DNA of 64,000 nucleotides from Saccharicrinis fermentans DSM 9555 = JCM 21142 (lineage in GTDB: Bacteria > Bacteroidota > Bacteroidia > Bacteroidales > Marinilabiliaceae): the NCBI RefSeq assembly GCF_000517085.1, contig NZ_KI912107.1:442425-506424 (forward strand), given 5' to 3'. Under the pieces are notes generated by a model. It was not told where the DNA came from, made no database searches, and saw only the letters and a list, made by a program, of their open reading frames with translations. Position 1 is the stretch's first letter, and each line of letters opens with the position of its first letter. The position numbers were made by a program, and so were the translations under genes. Shown piece by piece: positions 1 to 8,741 of this stretch.

Positions 1-307
1 TCTTCGCCAATACGCACCCAGTTATCTTGTTTACCTTCCGGTTCAATAACTTCTACCTCTCGTCTTAGGTGGTCAGGAAGTGGTTGACGAACTGGCCTCT
101 GCTTGTTTTTTACAGGCTTGCGGCACTCATATTCGATAAGCTCTTTTTCAGCTTTTTCAATGATAGCTTTCTCTTCTGGGACTACCTCTAGTCCGTCCCA
201 ATCGATCTTTCGTTGATCGGGATCTTCGGCAATATGCTTTTCACTAGAATTGCCAAAAAACTTATGGCGAAACCAAGCAAGCTGGTCGATCAGCTTTTTA
301 ATTTGCT
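1..307 (-). pseudogene. tnpC: IS66 transposase TnpC, 5'-deleted fragment (copy 1)
   Basis: Encodes part of the IS66 DDE transposase and runs off the left edge of the window. Compared with the full copy at 42194-43873, the ribosome binding site, start codon and first 57 codons are missing. The deletion joins two AGCAA direct repeats that lie 252 bp apart in the intact copy. The A6 run after the basic residues is intact here, unlike copy 2, so the visible part stays in frame. With no start codon of its own it is probably not translated. Confidence 0.8.
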
Positions 308-315
308 TCTTTTTG

Positions 316-651
316 TCACCTCTTTAAGAGCCTTTTTTTAGGCTTCACATTCTTTACAATCAACATTAAATCGTGCCAACTTATAATGTGAGATGTGAGG
401 CTTTCATCAAATGCAGGAAGTTTGAAAACACCACTATCGAGCTTCTTATGGTATATTACCAACCCGCCGTGTTCTAGATGAAGTATTTTCATGGTGGTCA
501 GCCTACGGTTGACAAATATAAAAACTTCACCGTCCTGAACATTACGCTTCATCAAGGAGCTTACAATGCCGCTGAGTGTGTAAAAGCTTTTACGCATATC
601 CACTGGTGTCGGATATAGAAAGTATTTAAGTTTATCGTGTAAATGAAACAT
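316..651 (-). CDS. tnpB: IS66 accessory protein TnpB (copy 1)
   Basis: 111-residue TnpB of the IS66 family, the small accessory protein needed with TnpA and TnpC for transposition. It shows the family pattern: PVDMRKSF near residue 17, GEVFIFVNRR around 41-50 and a basic C-terminus rich in Lys/Arg. It differs by a single residue (Thr for Ala before PVDM) from the copies at 25222-25557 and 41764-42099. It lies 5 bp downstream of tnpA in the same direction. The start is the ATG used by all three copies. Confidence 0.9.
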   Translation of the reverse strand: MFHLHDKLKYFLYPTPVDMRKSFYTLSGIVSSLMKRNVQDGEVFIFVNRRLTTMKILHLEHGGLVIYHKKLDSGVFKLPAFDESLTSHIISWHDLMLIVKNVKPKKRLLKR

Positions 652-656
652 CAGAC

Positions 657-1001
657 TTAATCAAATAAGTGAACAATTGTTTTTAATACTTGCGTGTTTA
701 TATTATCCCTTAGTAGCATCTTGGTGCCATTGGGAAATACAAATTCAATGGGAGCATCATTGTTTAAAATAGGCTTACTCTTGATGATAGATGGACTCGA
801 TTGGTTATTCGTCGTTAACGGATTACTGTCAAATTCTAGTGGAACAAAGCTATCTGGCTCATGTGCTAATGCCTCTTCCAATTTGTTTCGCCAATAATAA
901 AAAGTGGAAGGAGCCAAATCTTGGTTGGTACAAAAATCTTTTATGTTCAAACCTGATTCCTGGTAATCCTTATACAAACGCTTAAATGTAGTTAATGTCA
1001 T
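657..1001 (-). CDS. tnpA: IS66 protein TnpA (copy 1)
   Basis: 114-residue TnpA, the helix-turn-helix DNA-binding protein of IS66 elements. Residues 1-45 (LTTFKRLYKDYQESGLNIKDF then APSTFYYWRNKLEE) form the recognisable HTH. The C-terminal segment PIEFVFPNGTKMLLRDN is the usual TnpA tail. In copies 2 and 3 an ATG two codons upstream is possible, but here that ATG has become ATA. This supports the MTLTT start as the true one for all copies. Confidence 0.88.
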   Translation of the reverse strand: MTLTTFKRLYKDYQESGLNIKDFCTNQDLAPSTFYYWRNKLEEALAHEPDSFVPLEFDSNPLTTNNQSSPSIIKSKPILNNDAPIEFVFPNGTKMLLRDNINTQVLKTIVHLFD

Positions 1002-1071
1002 TCTTATTTTTTGCTATCAAAGAAACAGCTCTAGTATGAAGGTCGCAATATGTGAAAGACCGAAGACTTAC

Positions 1072-1270
1072 GATTAAACTATACCCACAAAGTTCAAATA
1101 TAAATGCTGCGATGCAGTTACTCAGAAAAGAAATAAAACTATCAGTAGAATTAAATAACAGACTCGATTTGTTGACCAGAAATAAACGAGCACATTATTA
1201 CACGCACAAACAATTGGAAGTTATCCTGGAATATTTTTGTATAAGTCAGAAAGAATTTGAATTGTTATAG
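1072..1270 (+). pseudogene. DUF4248-type small protein, 5' end lost to IS66
   Basis: The reading frame from the IS66 end to 1270 encodes a C-terminal fragment. It aligns end to end with the intact 77-residue DUF4248-type protein at 28233-28466: KLYP, a shared AMQ-LR--I block, and the ending ILEYFCI---EFELL against ILEHFCI---EFELL. DUF4248 proteins are small Bacteroidota proteins of unknown function, often found in integrated elements. The start codon and about the first dozen codons are gone. Apparent start codons upstream lie inside the IS end. Confidence 0.7.
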
Positions 1271-1531
1271 ATGAACCGCAATAAATGCAATCTTCATCGT
1301 TGTCGCAAAATTTTGAAATCCTCATTTACAAAAGTAAACTCCGGCTTTAAAATTTCTTACGCCTTGAATCTTACTATTTATATCGATTCCCTTTAAAATA
1401 ATCCCGGGAAAATAAGTTCAAAAGCAATAATTACGATAATAATCAAACTGCTTTTGCGTGCTTTTTTATGCTTGAGTGTGCTATTAGAGTATACATAGAC
1501 CTTATTCAGCGTATATTTCACTTGCTTTTAA
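1271..1531. other. Intergenic stretch without a recognised gene
   Basis: No open frame of convincing length and no RNA gene that I recognise. The stretch is AT-rich and lies between the DUF4248 remnant and the left end of the broken IS701 element. It is probably residual island sequence left after IS insertions. Confidence 0.5.
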
Positions 1532-3055
1532 TTCTACTTTAACAGATTTATTGCTTTGAATAACAGAGGTCTATGTCACGCTGTCGCTTTTCATGTCGCT
1601 GCTGCAGTTTTTCCAGCATCCGTTCATCGGTCATTTCACGATAAAATTTGTATACCATAAAATCCATAATGTCTCTTGCCGACAACAATGGGACTTCGTC
1701 TTGATTCAATAGTTTTTCTTTCAGCATAAAGCTGCCCACCATTAAGTTGAGGGCTACTTGGTGATGCCATGACAGCCATTTGCGGGTTTGGAACTGATCC
1801 AAGCCTACTATCTGTTTTTGCTCTTTGAAGCTATGCTCAATGAAAAAGCGTTGTGCCTGCATGTATGCCAGCGCCTGATGCGTGTATTGAGCAAGTTCTG
1901 CGTTAGTGAACGAATATTTTATTTCTACTCCCTGCTTTGTCTTTCTTTTCGAAATGACCAGCAACCGTTTCTCAACAATGTTCTGAACCTTATCCCAAAT
2001 GTAAACTGTCTTAAAATGGAACAATCCCTTCAGCTTTCCCTTGGCAGAATCACGAATGTCAAGCTTTTTCCAGTCCTTGTTTGTAAGCGTTTCTATATAT
2101 TCGTTAGCGTTTACCGATGGGGTGCTTGCCTTCGGCCTTTTGGGGGGGGCGCCCACGATTGCTCTTTCGCTTCTGGAATATGTAGTTCTGGTTTTTCAAG
2201 GTGGATTTTTTGATCGCTATGAATGTCAAGCATGTACACCAAACCCATATCCTCAACCGAACGGGTAAACGCAAGGTCATTGCCATAAAGTCCATCCCCC
2301 CCAACGTAATCGAACTCGATACCCATTTCCAGTTGGTGCTTCACAATATCTGTAGCCAGCTCCGGTTTTGTCTTGAAAACCCTGTCCTCTTTGGGGATGC
2401 CAGCAGTTTCACACCTGGCGTTGTTAGTACACCATGACCTTGGAAGGTACAGTCTCGTGTCGACCAACGCTGCATATTTGTCCGTGCACAAGCAACCAAA
2501 AACTGCAACCTGCGAGTTTGCAGTCTTCCCAACGTTCCCGCAATACTGGTGATCAACACCAATGCTTTTGTCACCTTTTTTCACCCATCCGCTTTCGTCT
2601 ATGAGTAATCCTTTTAATTTTTGGTTTGGGAGTGATTGGTCTACCTGATTTGCTATTTGGTCGATGACAGCTCTTGCATCCCAATTGGATTCGGTGATAA
2701 AATGCTGCATCTTATGGTAGTCTGCGTTTAATGTCTCAGTGATGCGTTCGATGTTTTTCAAATCGCTTAAAGCTAGACCTTCGACGTATTGAGTAGCTTT
2801 GTCGAAGTTGGATTTTGTTCTATTTTTAAAATGGTGCTGAAATTCAGATAAATACACTTCAAGTCGGTTGTTGACCGCTAGCAGTGTTTTACCATTATTC
2901 GTATATTTTTTTAAGTTTTTCGCCCGTTACCCATTGCAAACTTGAGTTTTGTTCTTTGTTTCAATTGCAATATACTAATTTACTGTTTATTACGAAAGAA
3001 AAACAATACTAAATTATCGTTTTTTCAGTGATCATTTTAATCTGTTAAAGTAGAA
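1532..3055 (-). mobile_element. IS701-family element, broken copy A
   Basis: 1524-bp element bounded by perfect inverted repeats TTCTACTTTAACAGAT at 1532 and its complement ending at 3055. It is nearly identical to the intact copy at 47808-49329 but 2 bp longer because of two single-base insertions inside the transposase gene. Flanking bases do not match, so no target duplication is visible. It truncates the toprim gene that starts immediately to its right, which suggests an IS-mediated deletion at this end. Confidence 0.88.
1548..2857 (-). pseudogene. IS701-type transposase, frameshifted
   Basis: Broken version of the 435-residue DDE transposase at 47824-49131. Two single-base insertions disrupt it. 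Around 2142-2149 a GGGTGGG stretch has become eight consecutive G. About 45 bp further on the plus strand an extra T appears in TTCGCTTCTGG. The N-terminal half, with the conserved LIDESGWVKKG and QYCGNVGK segments, reads 2857 down to about 2190. The C-terminal half reads in another frame to 1548. No functional protein is expected, although the intact copy could mobilise the element in trans. Confidence 0.88.
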
Positions 3056-3577
3056 TTACATACTCGATGCATTAACTATCAGCTGGTAAAATACTGTAGT
3101 GCCTTGTGTGAAGTTGAATTTGTTGCTAAATCAGGCAAGCTGATTTCAGCATTGGGTTTTAAAAACGATAAAGGTGGATATGAAATGAGAAATAAGTTCA
3201 CCAAACTATCGATAAGTCCAAAGACTATATCCACAATACCAGGAGAGAGTGATTCGTTAAATGTTTTTGAGGGTTTTATGGATTATCTCTCTGCATTAAC
3301 CTACTATAAAGTTAAGCAGTTGGATGGGACAACCATTATTCTTAATGGCGTAGGGCAAAAGAAGCAATTGATTGAGGCGGTCCCAAATTATGATCAAGTC
3401 ATCTTATTTGGGGACAATGATACCACTGGAGTAGAATTTGCAGAAGAAGTAAATAATAAACATTCTAATGTACTCAACATGGCGGATGAGGTATATCCCA
3501 AGTTTAAGGATTTTAATGTTTTTCTATGCAAAGTTATAAAAGACAATGATTTGCCAATAAGCCATGCATCAAATTGA
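3056..3577 (+). pseudogene. Toprim-domain primase-like protein, 5' truncated
   Basis: Frame open from the IS701 end to the stop at 3577, with no credible start codon at its front; the first in-frame TTG at 3104 is not a convincing start. The translation has the sequence around GFKNDKGGYEMRN and then a Toprim domain with EGFMDYLSAL, NGVGQ and ILFGDNDTTG, matching the C-terminal half of CHC2-zinc-finger/Toprim primases carried by Bacteroidota mobile elements. The missing N-terminal half would hold the zinc finger. The gene fits an integrative element context (integrase at 49375-50580). It was inactivated by the IS701 insertion or an associated deletion. Confidence 0.72.
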
Positions 3578-3879
3578 GTTGTACACAAATGCTTTATAAT
3601 TAGTTGAATTGCTCAATAAATAAGATGTGAGCTATAGTTTATTGCTTGTATATTTCAGGTAAATAAATTTTACTAAGCAACCAATCATCACCAACCGCCT
3701 TTCTCAACCGAGAGAGGCGGTTTTTCTATTTATCAAATTATTGGACAATAAATTTCTTCAAACACATTAACACTCAATTATTATTGTGCAATTTGAGGTA
3801 GTTGAACATCAATTAAGCGACACTTATTGAGCATAATATCGTAAATAATAGTACTTTTAAAGCATTAAATATTGCATAC
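3578..3879. other. Intergenic region between toprim remnant and mrr operon
   Basis: About 300 bp, AT-rich, without a gene. It holds a strong terminator at 3693-3726 and presumably the promoter for the mrr operon. The best match I see to the Bacteroidota -7 box is TACTTTTA shortly before the mrr start, an imperfect match to TAnnTTTG. Confidence 0.5.
3693..3726 (+). terminator. Rho-independent terminator
   Basis: GC-rich hairpin with arms AACCGCCTTTCTC and GAGAGAGGCGGTT (one G-T pair), AACC loop, followed by TTTTT. It ends transcription from the toprim remnant and insulates the mrr operon. Confidence 0.85.
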
Positions 3880-4788
3880 ATGTCAGTACCCGATTATCAA
3901 TCTATCATGTTGCCACTTTTACAATGTGTAGCAGATGAACAAATACATAAATTCAGAGAATTAATAGAAAGGCTTTCTAAGGAGTTTAATTTGTCAGAAT
4001 CTGATAGACGCGAACTATTACCTAGCGGAAAACAAGCACTTTTCGACAACAGGGTTGGTTGGGCTAACACCTACCTTAAGAAAGCAGGTTTGTTACAGTC
4101 TGAAAAGCGAGGTTTTGTACAAATTACCGAACTTGGATTGGAAGTATTAAATACAAATCCTGAGAAGATTAATGCAGCTTTTTTAAGGCAGTACGATTCA
4201 TTTAATCAATTTGTTGGAACAAATGGAAAAGACAGTGAAGAAAGCAATGAGCAGATATTAGAGACCGACAATCAAACACCAAAGGAGAAATTTGAAGAAT
4301 CCTATCAGCAGATTACTAGGTTGTTGATAGGCCAATTGTCCGATCAACTTGCAAAGATTGACCCTTATAAATTTGAGGAGTTAGTTTTAGATTTACTACA
4401 AGCAATAGGTTATGGAGGAAATCGTTCAGAGGCAGCACAGGTGACAAAAAAATCTGCAGATGGTGGAATAGACGGAATCATCAATGAAGACCGCCTGGGG
4501 CTTGACAAGATTTATATCCAGGCCAAACGATATAACAATACCGTGCCTATAAAGGAGGTGCGAGACTTTGCAGGAGCCATGTTAGCGCATAACGCCCAAA
4601 AAGGAGTCTTTATTACTACTTCAGATTTTCCTTCCTCAGCAAAAGACTTTGCTGAAAAGATTGACCGTACATTGATTCTTATAGATGGTCAACGTTTGGC
4701 CGAATTAATGATTGAATACAACATTGGCATCTCACCCAAAGAAACCTTTGTGTATAAAGAAATCGATTCAGATTATTTTGAAAGTTAA
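3880..4788 (+). CDS. mrr: Mrr-family restriction endonuclease
   Basis: 302-residue protein with the two-domain layout of Mrr, a type IV enzyme that cuts DNA carrying foreign methylation. Residues about 1-90 form an N-terminal winged-helix DNA-binding domain (Mrr_N). From about residue 160 comes the PD-(D/E)XK Mrr catalytic domain: DPYKFEELVLDLL, then GGIDGII and YIQAKRY, which supply the Asp and Gln-x-Lys catalytic positions, then GVFITTSDF. The length matches E. coli Mrr (about 300). It is first in the operon, followed 4 bp later by the WYL regulator. Putting a methylation-dependent nuclease beside two methyltransferases implies that host methylation is tolerated or that the genes are coordinately controlled. 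No defect seen. Confidence 0.9.
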   Translation: MSVPDYQSIMLPLLQCVADEQIHKFRELIERLSKEFNLSESDRRELLPSGKQALFDNRVGWANTYLKKAGLLQSEKRGFVQITELGLEVLNTNPEKINAAFLRQYDSFNQFVGTNGKDSEESNEQILETDNQTPKEKFEESYQQITRLLIGQLSDQLAKIDPYKFEELVLDLLQAIGYGGNRSEAAQVTKKSADGGIDGIINEDRLGLDKIYIQAKRYNNTVPIKEVRDFAGAMLAHNAQKGVFITTSDFPSSAKDFAEKIDRTLILIDGQRLAELMIEYNIGISPKETFVYKEIDSDYFES

Positions 4789-4792
4789 TTGA

Positions 4793-5794
4793 ATGGCCAC
4801 AAATAAAAATGCCACAATAAGGTATCAAGCATTAGACCGTTGTTTTAGAAATCCAGGTCGAAAATTTTACATCGAAGATTTAATTGACGCTTGCAATGAA
4901 GCTTTATTAGATGTTGATCCAAAATCAAGTGGAATTAAAAGACGTCAGATATACGATGATATTAAATTCATGCAAGATTCAAAAGGGTTTGATGCTCCAA
5001 TCGAATCATTTAAGGCTGGAAGAAAAGCATATTATCGATATGCTGATATAAACTTTTCGATAAACAGCCAACCATTAAATGAACAAGAGGCTCAGCAATT
5101 AAAAGAATCATTAATTACTCTTACCCGTTTTAAGGGGATGCCACAGTTTGAGTGGATAGAGGAATTGAAAGCGAGGCTGGAAGATAGCTTTAAATTATCA
5201 AGCCAGGATAATGTAATTTCTTTCGAAGAGAACCCCTTCTTAACCGGAAAGGAGTATATAGGCGATTTATATAATGCAATTACAAATAAACAAGCTTTAT
5301 CAATAGTATACCGATCATTTAAGAGTGATGAAGATGAAATTGTTATTTTTCATTCCTACTATTTAAAACAATATAATAATAGGTGGTTCGTATGTGGTTT
5401 AAATGAGAACGCTAATAGGATTGAAAATAGAGCTTTAGATAGAATTGTTTTAATTAATGAGAGTAAATCTAAATATATTCAGAATGATAATATAGATTTT
5501 GGAGAATACTTTTCCGATGTTGTTGGAGTAACAGTTGAATCAGGAGAGGAGCCTCAAAAAGTTTTATTAAAAATTGAACCTAGCTTACTTCCATATATCA
5601 TAACAAAGCCTCTCCACGAATCACAAGTTTCTTTGAAAGGGCAGGCACGAGTTATCCAATTAAAAGTTCAACTGAATTATGAGCTTGAATCTCTTATTTT
5701 ATCATTTGGAGAGAAGGTTGAGGTACTTGAGCCGACTGGATTGAGAAATAGAATTAGAACAAGGGTTGAATCCTTAATTGAAAAGTATGTATAA
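4793..5794 (+). CDS. WYL-domain transcriptional regulator
   Basis: 333-residue regulator with an N-terminal winged helix-turn-helix (residues about 1-70, with RRQIYDDIKFMQDSKGFDAPI) and a central WYL domain (about 140-230, including LSIVYRSF, HSYYLKQYNNRWFVCGLN and ALDRIV). WYL proteins sense nucleic-acid-like ligands and commonly repress phage-defence operons. The canonical WYL triplet reads WFV here. It lies 4 bp after mrr and about 85 bp before the methyltransferase-kinase gene. It is the likely autoregulator of the operon; the palindrome at 5813-5822 is a possible binding site. Confidence 0.85.
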   Translation: MATNKNATIRYQALDRCFRNPGRKFYIEDLIDACNEALLDVDPKSSGIKRRQIYDDIKFMQDSKGFDAPIESFKAGRKAYYRYADINFSINSQPLNEQEAQQLKESLITLTRFKGMPQFEWIEELKARLEDSFKLSSQDNVISFEENPFLTGKEYIGDLYNAITNKQALSIVYRSFKSDEDEIVIFHSYYLKQYNNRWFVCGLNENANRIENRALDRIVLINESKSKYIQNDNIDFGEYFSDVVGVTVESGEEPQKVLLKIEPSLLPYIITKPLHESQVSLKGQARVIQLKVQLNYELESLILSFGEKVEVLEPTGLRNRIRTRVESLIEKYV

Positions 5795-5812
5795 GTTATG
5801 CGGAATAGTTGC

Positions 5813-5822
5813 ACACATGTGT
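5813..5822. promoter_or_regulatory. Candidate operator palindrome
   Basis: Perfect 10-bp palindrome ACACATGTGT in the short gap between the WYL regulator and the methyltransferase-kinase gene. WYL-type regulators bind palindromic sites near their own operons, so this is a plausible operator, but the assignment rests on position and symmetry alone. Confidence 0.3.
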
Positions 5823-5880
5823 ATCACCTTTGTAGCATCAAAAATGAACAAGAATTAATTAACCTTTAAATTTGATTAAG

Positions 5881-6599
5881 ATGACTACTTGGGATAAACA
5901 GTTTTGGAGCTACCTGGATTATTTAAGACATACAACAAGAATTGAAGAAATTTCGGACTTAATTCTATCATTAAGTTACCTTAAGTACTTAAATGACAAT
6001 CCAAGCAAGTATGAATTAGATGAAAGTGCTAAGTGGGAATTATTTACTTATGAAACTTCTTTTGGTCCAATTTTAAAAAAAGTTCAGCGTGCATTTGAAA
6101 CATTAGAGTACTGTCATCCTTCTTTGGATAATACATTTTCTAATTTAGATATTCGATATGATAATTACTTTCTTTCAGAACCAAGACACACAAGAGAGTT
6201 AATAGAGCAAATTTCAAGATTTGATTTTAGCTTTGGTAAGGACTTTAGTGAATATTTTGATGATTTACTATTTTATTTTAATAGCAGCTATGGGAAGCGT
6301 GGTGCAGGAGAAATCCAACCTAAGGAACTAACTCATTTAATGCATTCATTAATTCCTAATACTGAAAATCAATCGATATATAACCCGTTTGCAGGTTATG
6401 CCTCTTTTGGCCTGAATATTCCTAAAGGCACACAATATGTTGGAGAAGAAATTAATGAAAGAACTGCAGCAATCGCACGACTCCGCTTAGCAATTGACTA
6501 CTCATATAAATCAGAGCTGAATTCAAATGACTGTATTCGGTTTGCAGATAAGGGCTCTGAAAGGAAGTTCACTACAATTATATTTAATCCGCCATTTAA
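5881..6599 (+). pseudogene. DNA adenine methyltransferase-histidine kinase fusion, 5' part
   Basis: First 239 codons of a gene split by the IS1634-type element at 6600. The start is ATG at 5881 (MTTWDKQFW); an in-frame TTG nine bases earlier is weaker. Residues 1-150 resemble the helical N-terminal region of HsdM-type N6-adenine methyltransferases. A motif I-like segment follows (IYNPFAGYASFG, about residue 166), then TIIFNPPF with the catalytic NPPF at residues 236-239. The insertion falls directly after NPPF. Removing the IS and one TTAA joins this frame exactly to the segment at 8742-10527, giving an intact 834-residue protein, so the lesion is recent and in principle reversible. Confidence 0.85.
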
Positions 6600-8737
6600 C
6601 CCACATTGCAGCTAAATTGGCGGAGATTCTTGTTTTGTAGCCACTTGCGATTTTTTTATTTTCATTTTGTGTACTACAGATTTTTTTCGGGTAAAGGGAG
6701 CATATTTGTATTTCAGAGCATCATATAATTGTTTTACTTTTTCGTTAGGCTCAGAGCAACGTCTTATTGAAATAGTTTGATCCTCTACGTTTTGAGCAGT
6801 TGTTGTAACCGCCTTTTGTGTATTCATTATGCGGACGATTTCTTTCCATCCATGGTTTATCCCTTTACTTTTTAGTTGATACCTGATTGTATTCACTACC
6901 CAATATGCCAACAACCCAAGGTGCAGATGAGCCATTGTACTTGAATCGGTTTTGTGATAAATTGGGCGTAAATCAAGATCGGTTTTTAAAACTCGAAAAG
7001 AAGCTTCAATCTCCCGGATGGTATTGTAAAAACTCCATAAAACATCTTCATCATAGTTTTCAAGTGAAGTGCGCAGAAAATATATTCCACTACGAGCATT
7101 GATTTCAATGTTTTCTTTTACAGACCATTCTATTGACGAGGCAAGTGGATGCTTTTGTGTCTTCTTGCCCCTTGTACCTTTTTCTTCCGCAAGGGCATTG
7201 ACTTCAATATTATAATATCTTTGTATCGATGGGTATTTCTGCTTTAACCGACCTATGCGTTCATGAACTTTATCCAAGCGTTTTACGCCTCCTTTTTTGC
7301 TCAGGCTTTCGTTAATTTTTCGAAGTCCTTCTTCGAACCTAGCTTGGAACTGCTCGTTCATCGAACGCTCCTTCAGCTTTTTTGCTTCGCTTTTTACTTT
7401 GAGGTAATAATCATTGTTTCTTTCTGATTTAACCCGGCACAATTCAATTTTACGTTTTTTATTATCGTAAACTGATACCGTTTTTGCATTTGCATCAATA
7501 GTGTATTTAGTAAGGTTTACACGGCTTACGCACAAATAATCATATCCTTTTGAGGCAATCATTTTCAGGTTGTCATCCGTGGCTATCCCCGCATCGATTA
7601 CCACCAATGCTTTTTTTGATGATGTGGATGTTTTTACCCGAAGATTGTTGATCATGCCTTCAAGTGTTTTTGAATCGGCCATATTACCTTCAAGTATGGA
7701 TGAATATTTTATAAACCCTTCTACATTTATCACCAAGGCAAGCACCACCAACTTTGCATCGCTCCGTTTCTCCTTGCTCCGGCCAAATTTCGCTATACTG
7801 CTGTGTTCTTTTCGTCCTTCAAAATAAGTATTGGTAAGATCGTACAATACGATTTTGTCCTTAATGTCGAATAGTTCGTTGGTTCTGACAGAAAGGTGGT
7901 TTTCCAAAGCTTCTTTTACTTCATATAATTTATTGGAAATCCGATACAGCTTATCTTTAGTAACTTTTCCTATGTCGGTTCCCGTAATTTCGCATACCGA
8001 TGAGTTTTCTTTTATCCATTTACTTGTTTTAAGTTCGGATGCAGGATATACGGCTCGGCTAATAAGATGTGTTTTTGCCAGATTTATATCGTGGTCGCTC
8101 CATCCTTGTTTTTCAAGAAAGCCTCCAAACTGGAGTTGTTCCAATGCCTGGTGGCACATCCACTCTGAACCAATTTCGCGGACATCTTTATTTTTGATGC
8201 TATTGACATCAATATTTTGAATATCCTTGCCTTTGTTTGCCTGTTGTTTTTTGTTTGTTTTTGAAACAATGTCAATTTTTTTCTTAGCTACCAGAATATC
8301 GTAAAACTCATCAACATACTTATTTACGAGGCTATCGTCACTTTCTTGATAAGTGAACAAAGGGTTATTGCAGTTTTCGGCCTTTTCTGTGATAAGCTTT
8401 TGTATTATAACTAATTGATCTGCATTCAAATCATCTAAGTATCCGGCATTGACCATGGTGCGGTGGCATACCCTACCGTCTTCGTTGCGGTAGCTCTCAA
8501 CCAATCGATAATAACCAGAGTAAACTCCAGTTTCTGGATTTTTGCGCATGGATACTTTGAAATACATGCCCCAAAGAAACTATCTAATTTATTCAAAATC
8601 AATACCCCCTGTGTACTACAAATGGATTTTTGAAAAAGCTACAACTGATAACCAGCTACTTGCAAAATTAAACTGCCCTAAAACGACCGATTTTGCCTGA
8701 AAAAAAGCTGAAATTCGTTAAAAACGCTCAAAATGGG
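6600..8737 (-). mobile_element. IS1634-family insertion sequence
   Basis: 2138-bp element whose ends begin CCCA (6600) and end TGGG (8737), flanked by a perfect 4-bp target duplication TTAA at 6596-6599 and 8738-8741. It carries one transposase gene on the minus strand. Its precise ends and the exact restoration of the host frame on removal indicate a recent, clean insertion. Confidence 0.92.
6612..8567 (-). CDS. IS1634-family transposase
   Basis: 651-residue DDE transposase. It shows the usual IS1634 order: an N-terminal region with SYRNEDGRVCHRTMV, then KDKIVLYDLTNTYFEG (first catalytic Asp), VVIDAGIAT (second Asp region), a long basic insertion, and REIEASFRVLKTDL containing the catalytic Glu near residue 525. 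The C-terminal part (HLHLGLLAYWVVNTIRYQL) is also typical. It fills nearly the whole element and appears intact. It is the only copy of this IS in the window. Confidence 0.92.
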   Translation of the reverse strand: MYFKVSMRKNPETGVYSGYYRLVESYRNEDGRVCHRTMVNAGYLDDLNADQLVIIQKLITEKAENCNNPLFTYQESDDSLVNKYVDEFYDILVAKKKIDIVSKTNKKQQANKGKDIQNIDVNSIKNKDVREIGSEWMCHQALEQLQFGGFLEKQGWSDHDINLAKTHLISRAVYPASELKTSKWIKENSSVCEITGTDIGKVTKDKLYRISNKLYEVKEALENHLSVRTNELFDIKDKIVLYDLTNTYFEGRKEHSSIAKFGRSKEKRSDAKLVVLALVINVEGFIKYSSILEGNMADSKTLEGMINNLRVKTSTSSKKALVVIDAGIATDDNLKMIASKGYDYLCVSRVNLTKYTIDANAKTVSVYDNKKRKIELCRVKSERNNDYYLKVKSEAKKLKERSMNEQFQARFEEGLRKINESLSKKGGVKRLDKVHERIGRLKQKYPSIQRYYNIEVNALAEEKGTRGKKTQKHPLASSIEWSVKENIEINARSGIYFLRTSLENYDEDVLWSFYNTIREIEASFRVLKTDLDLRPIYHKTDSSTMAHLHLGLLAYWVVNTIRYQLKSKGINHGWKEIVRIMNTQKAVTTTAQNVEDQTISIRRCSEPNEKVKQLYDALKYKYAPFTRKKSVVHKMKIKKSQVATKQESPPI

Positions 8738-8741
8738 TTAA

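Larger units (their letters stand above)
1..1071 (-). mobile_element. IS66-family element, copy 1 (cut by window edge)
   Basis: Minus-strand copy of the IS66 element also found at 24802-27191 and 41344-43986. Its left terminal repeat ends at 1071, where it begins CTTAC on the plus strand; the other end is outside the window. It carries tnpA, tnpB and a damaged tnpC. It shares with copy 2 the same 252-bp deletion that removes the start of tnpC, so it is a non-autonomous derivative. It cuts a DUF4248 gene whose remainder starts at 1072. Confidence 0.9.

Noticed and set aside
1788-2213. Plus-strand open frame of about 140 codons
   Set aside because: It is antisense to the IS701 transposase and is repeated opposite the intact copy (48064-48459); it has no motif or ribosome binding site.
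3104-3106. TTG at 3104 as true start of the toprim gene
   Set aside because: The frame and the family-like sequence (YQLVKYCSALCEVEF) continue upstream to the IS701 end, so the gene is truncated rather than starting here.
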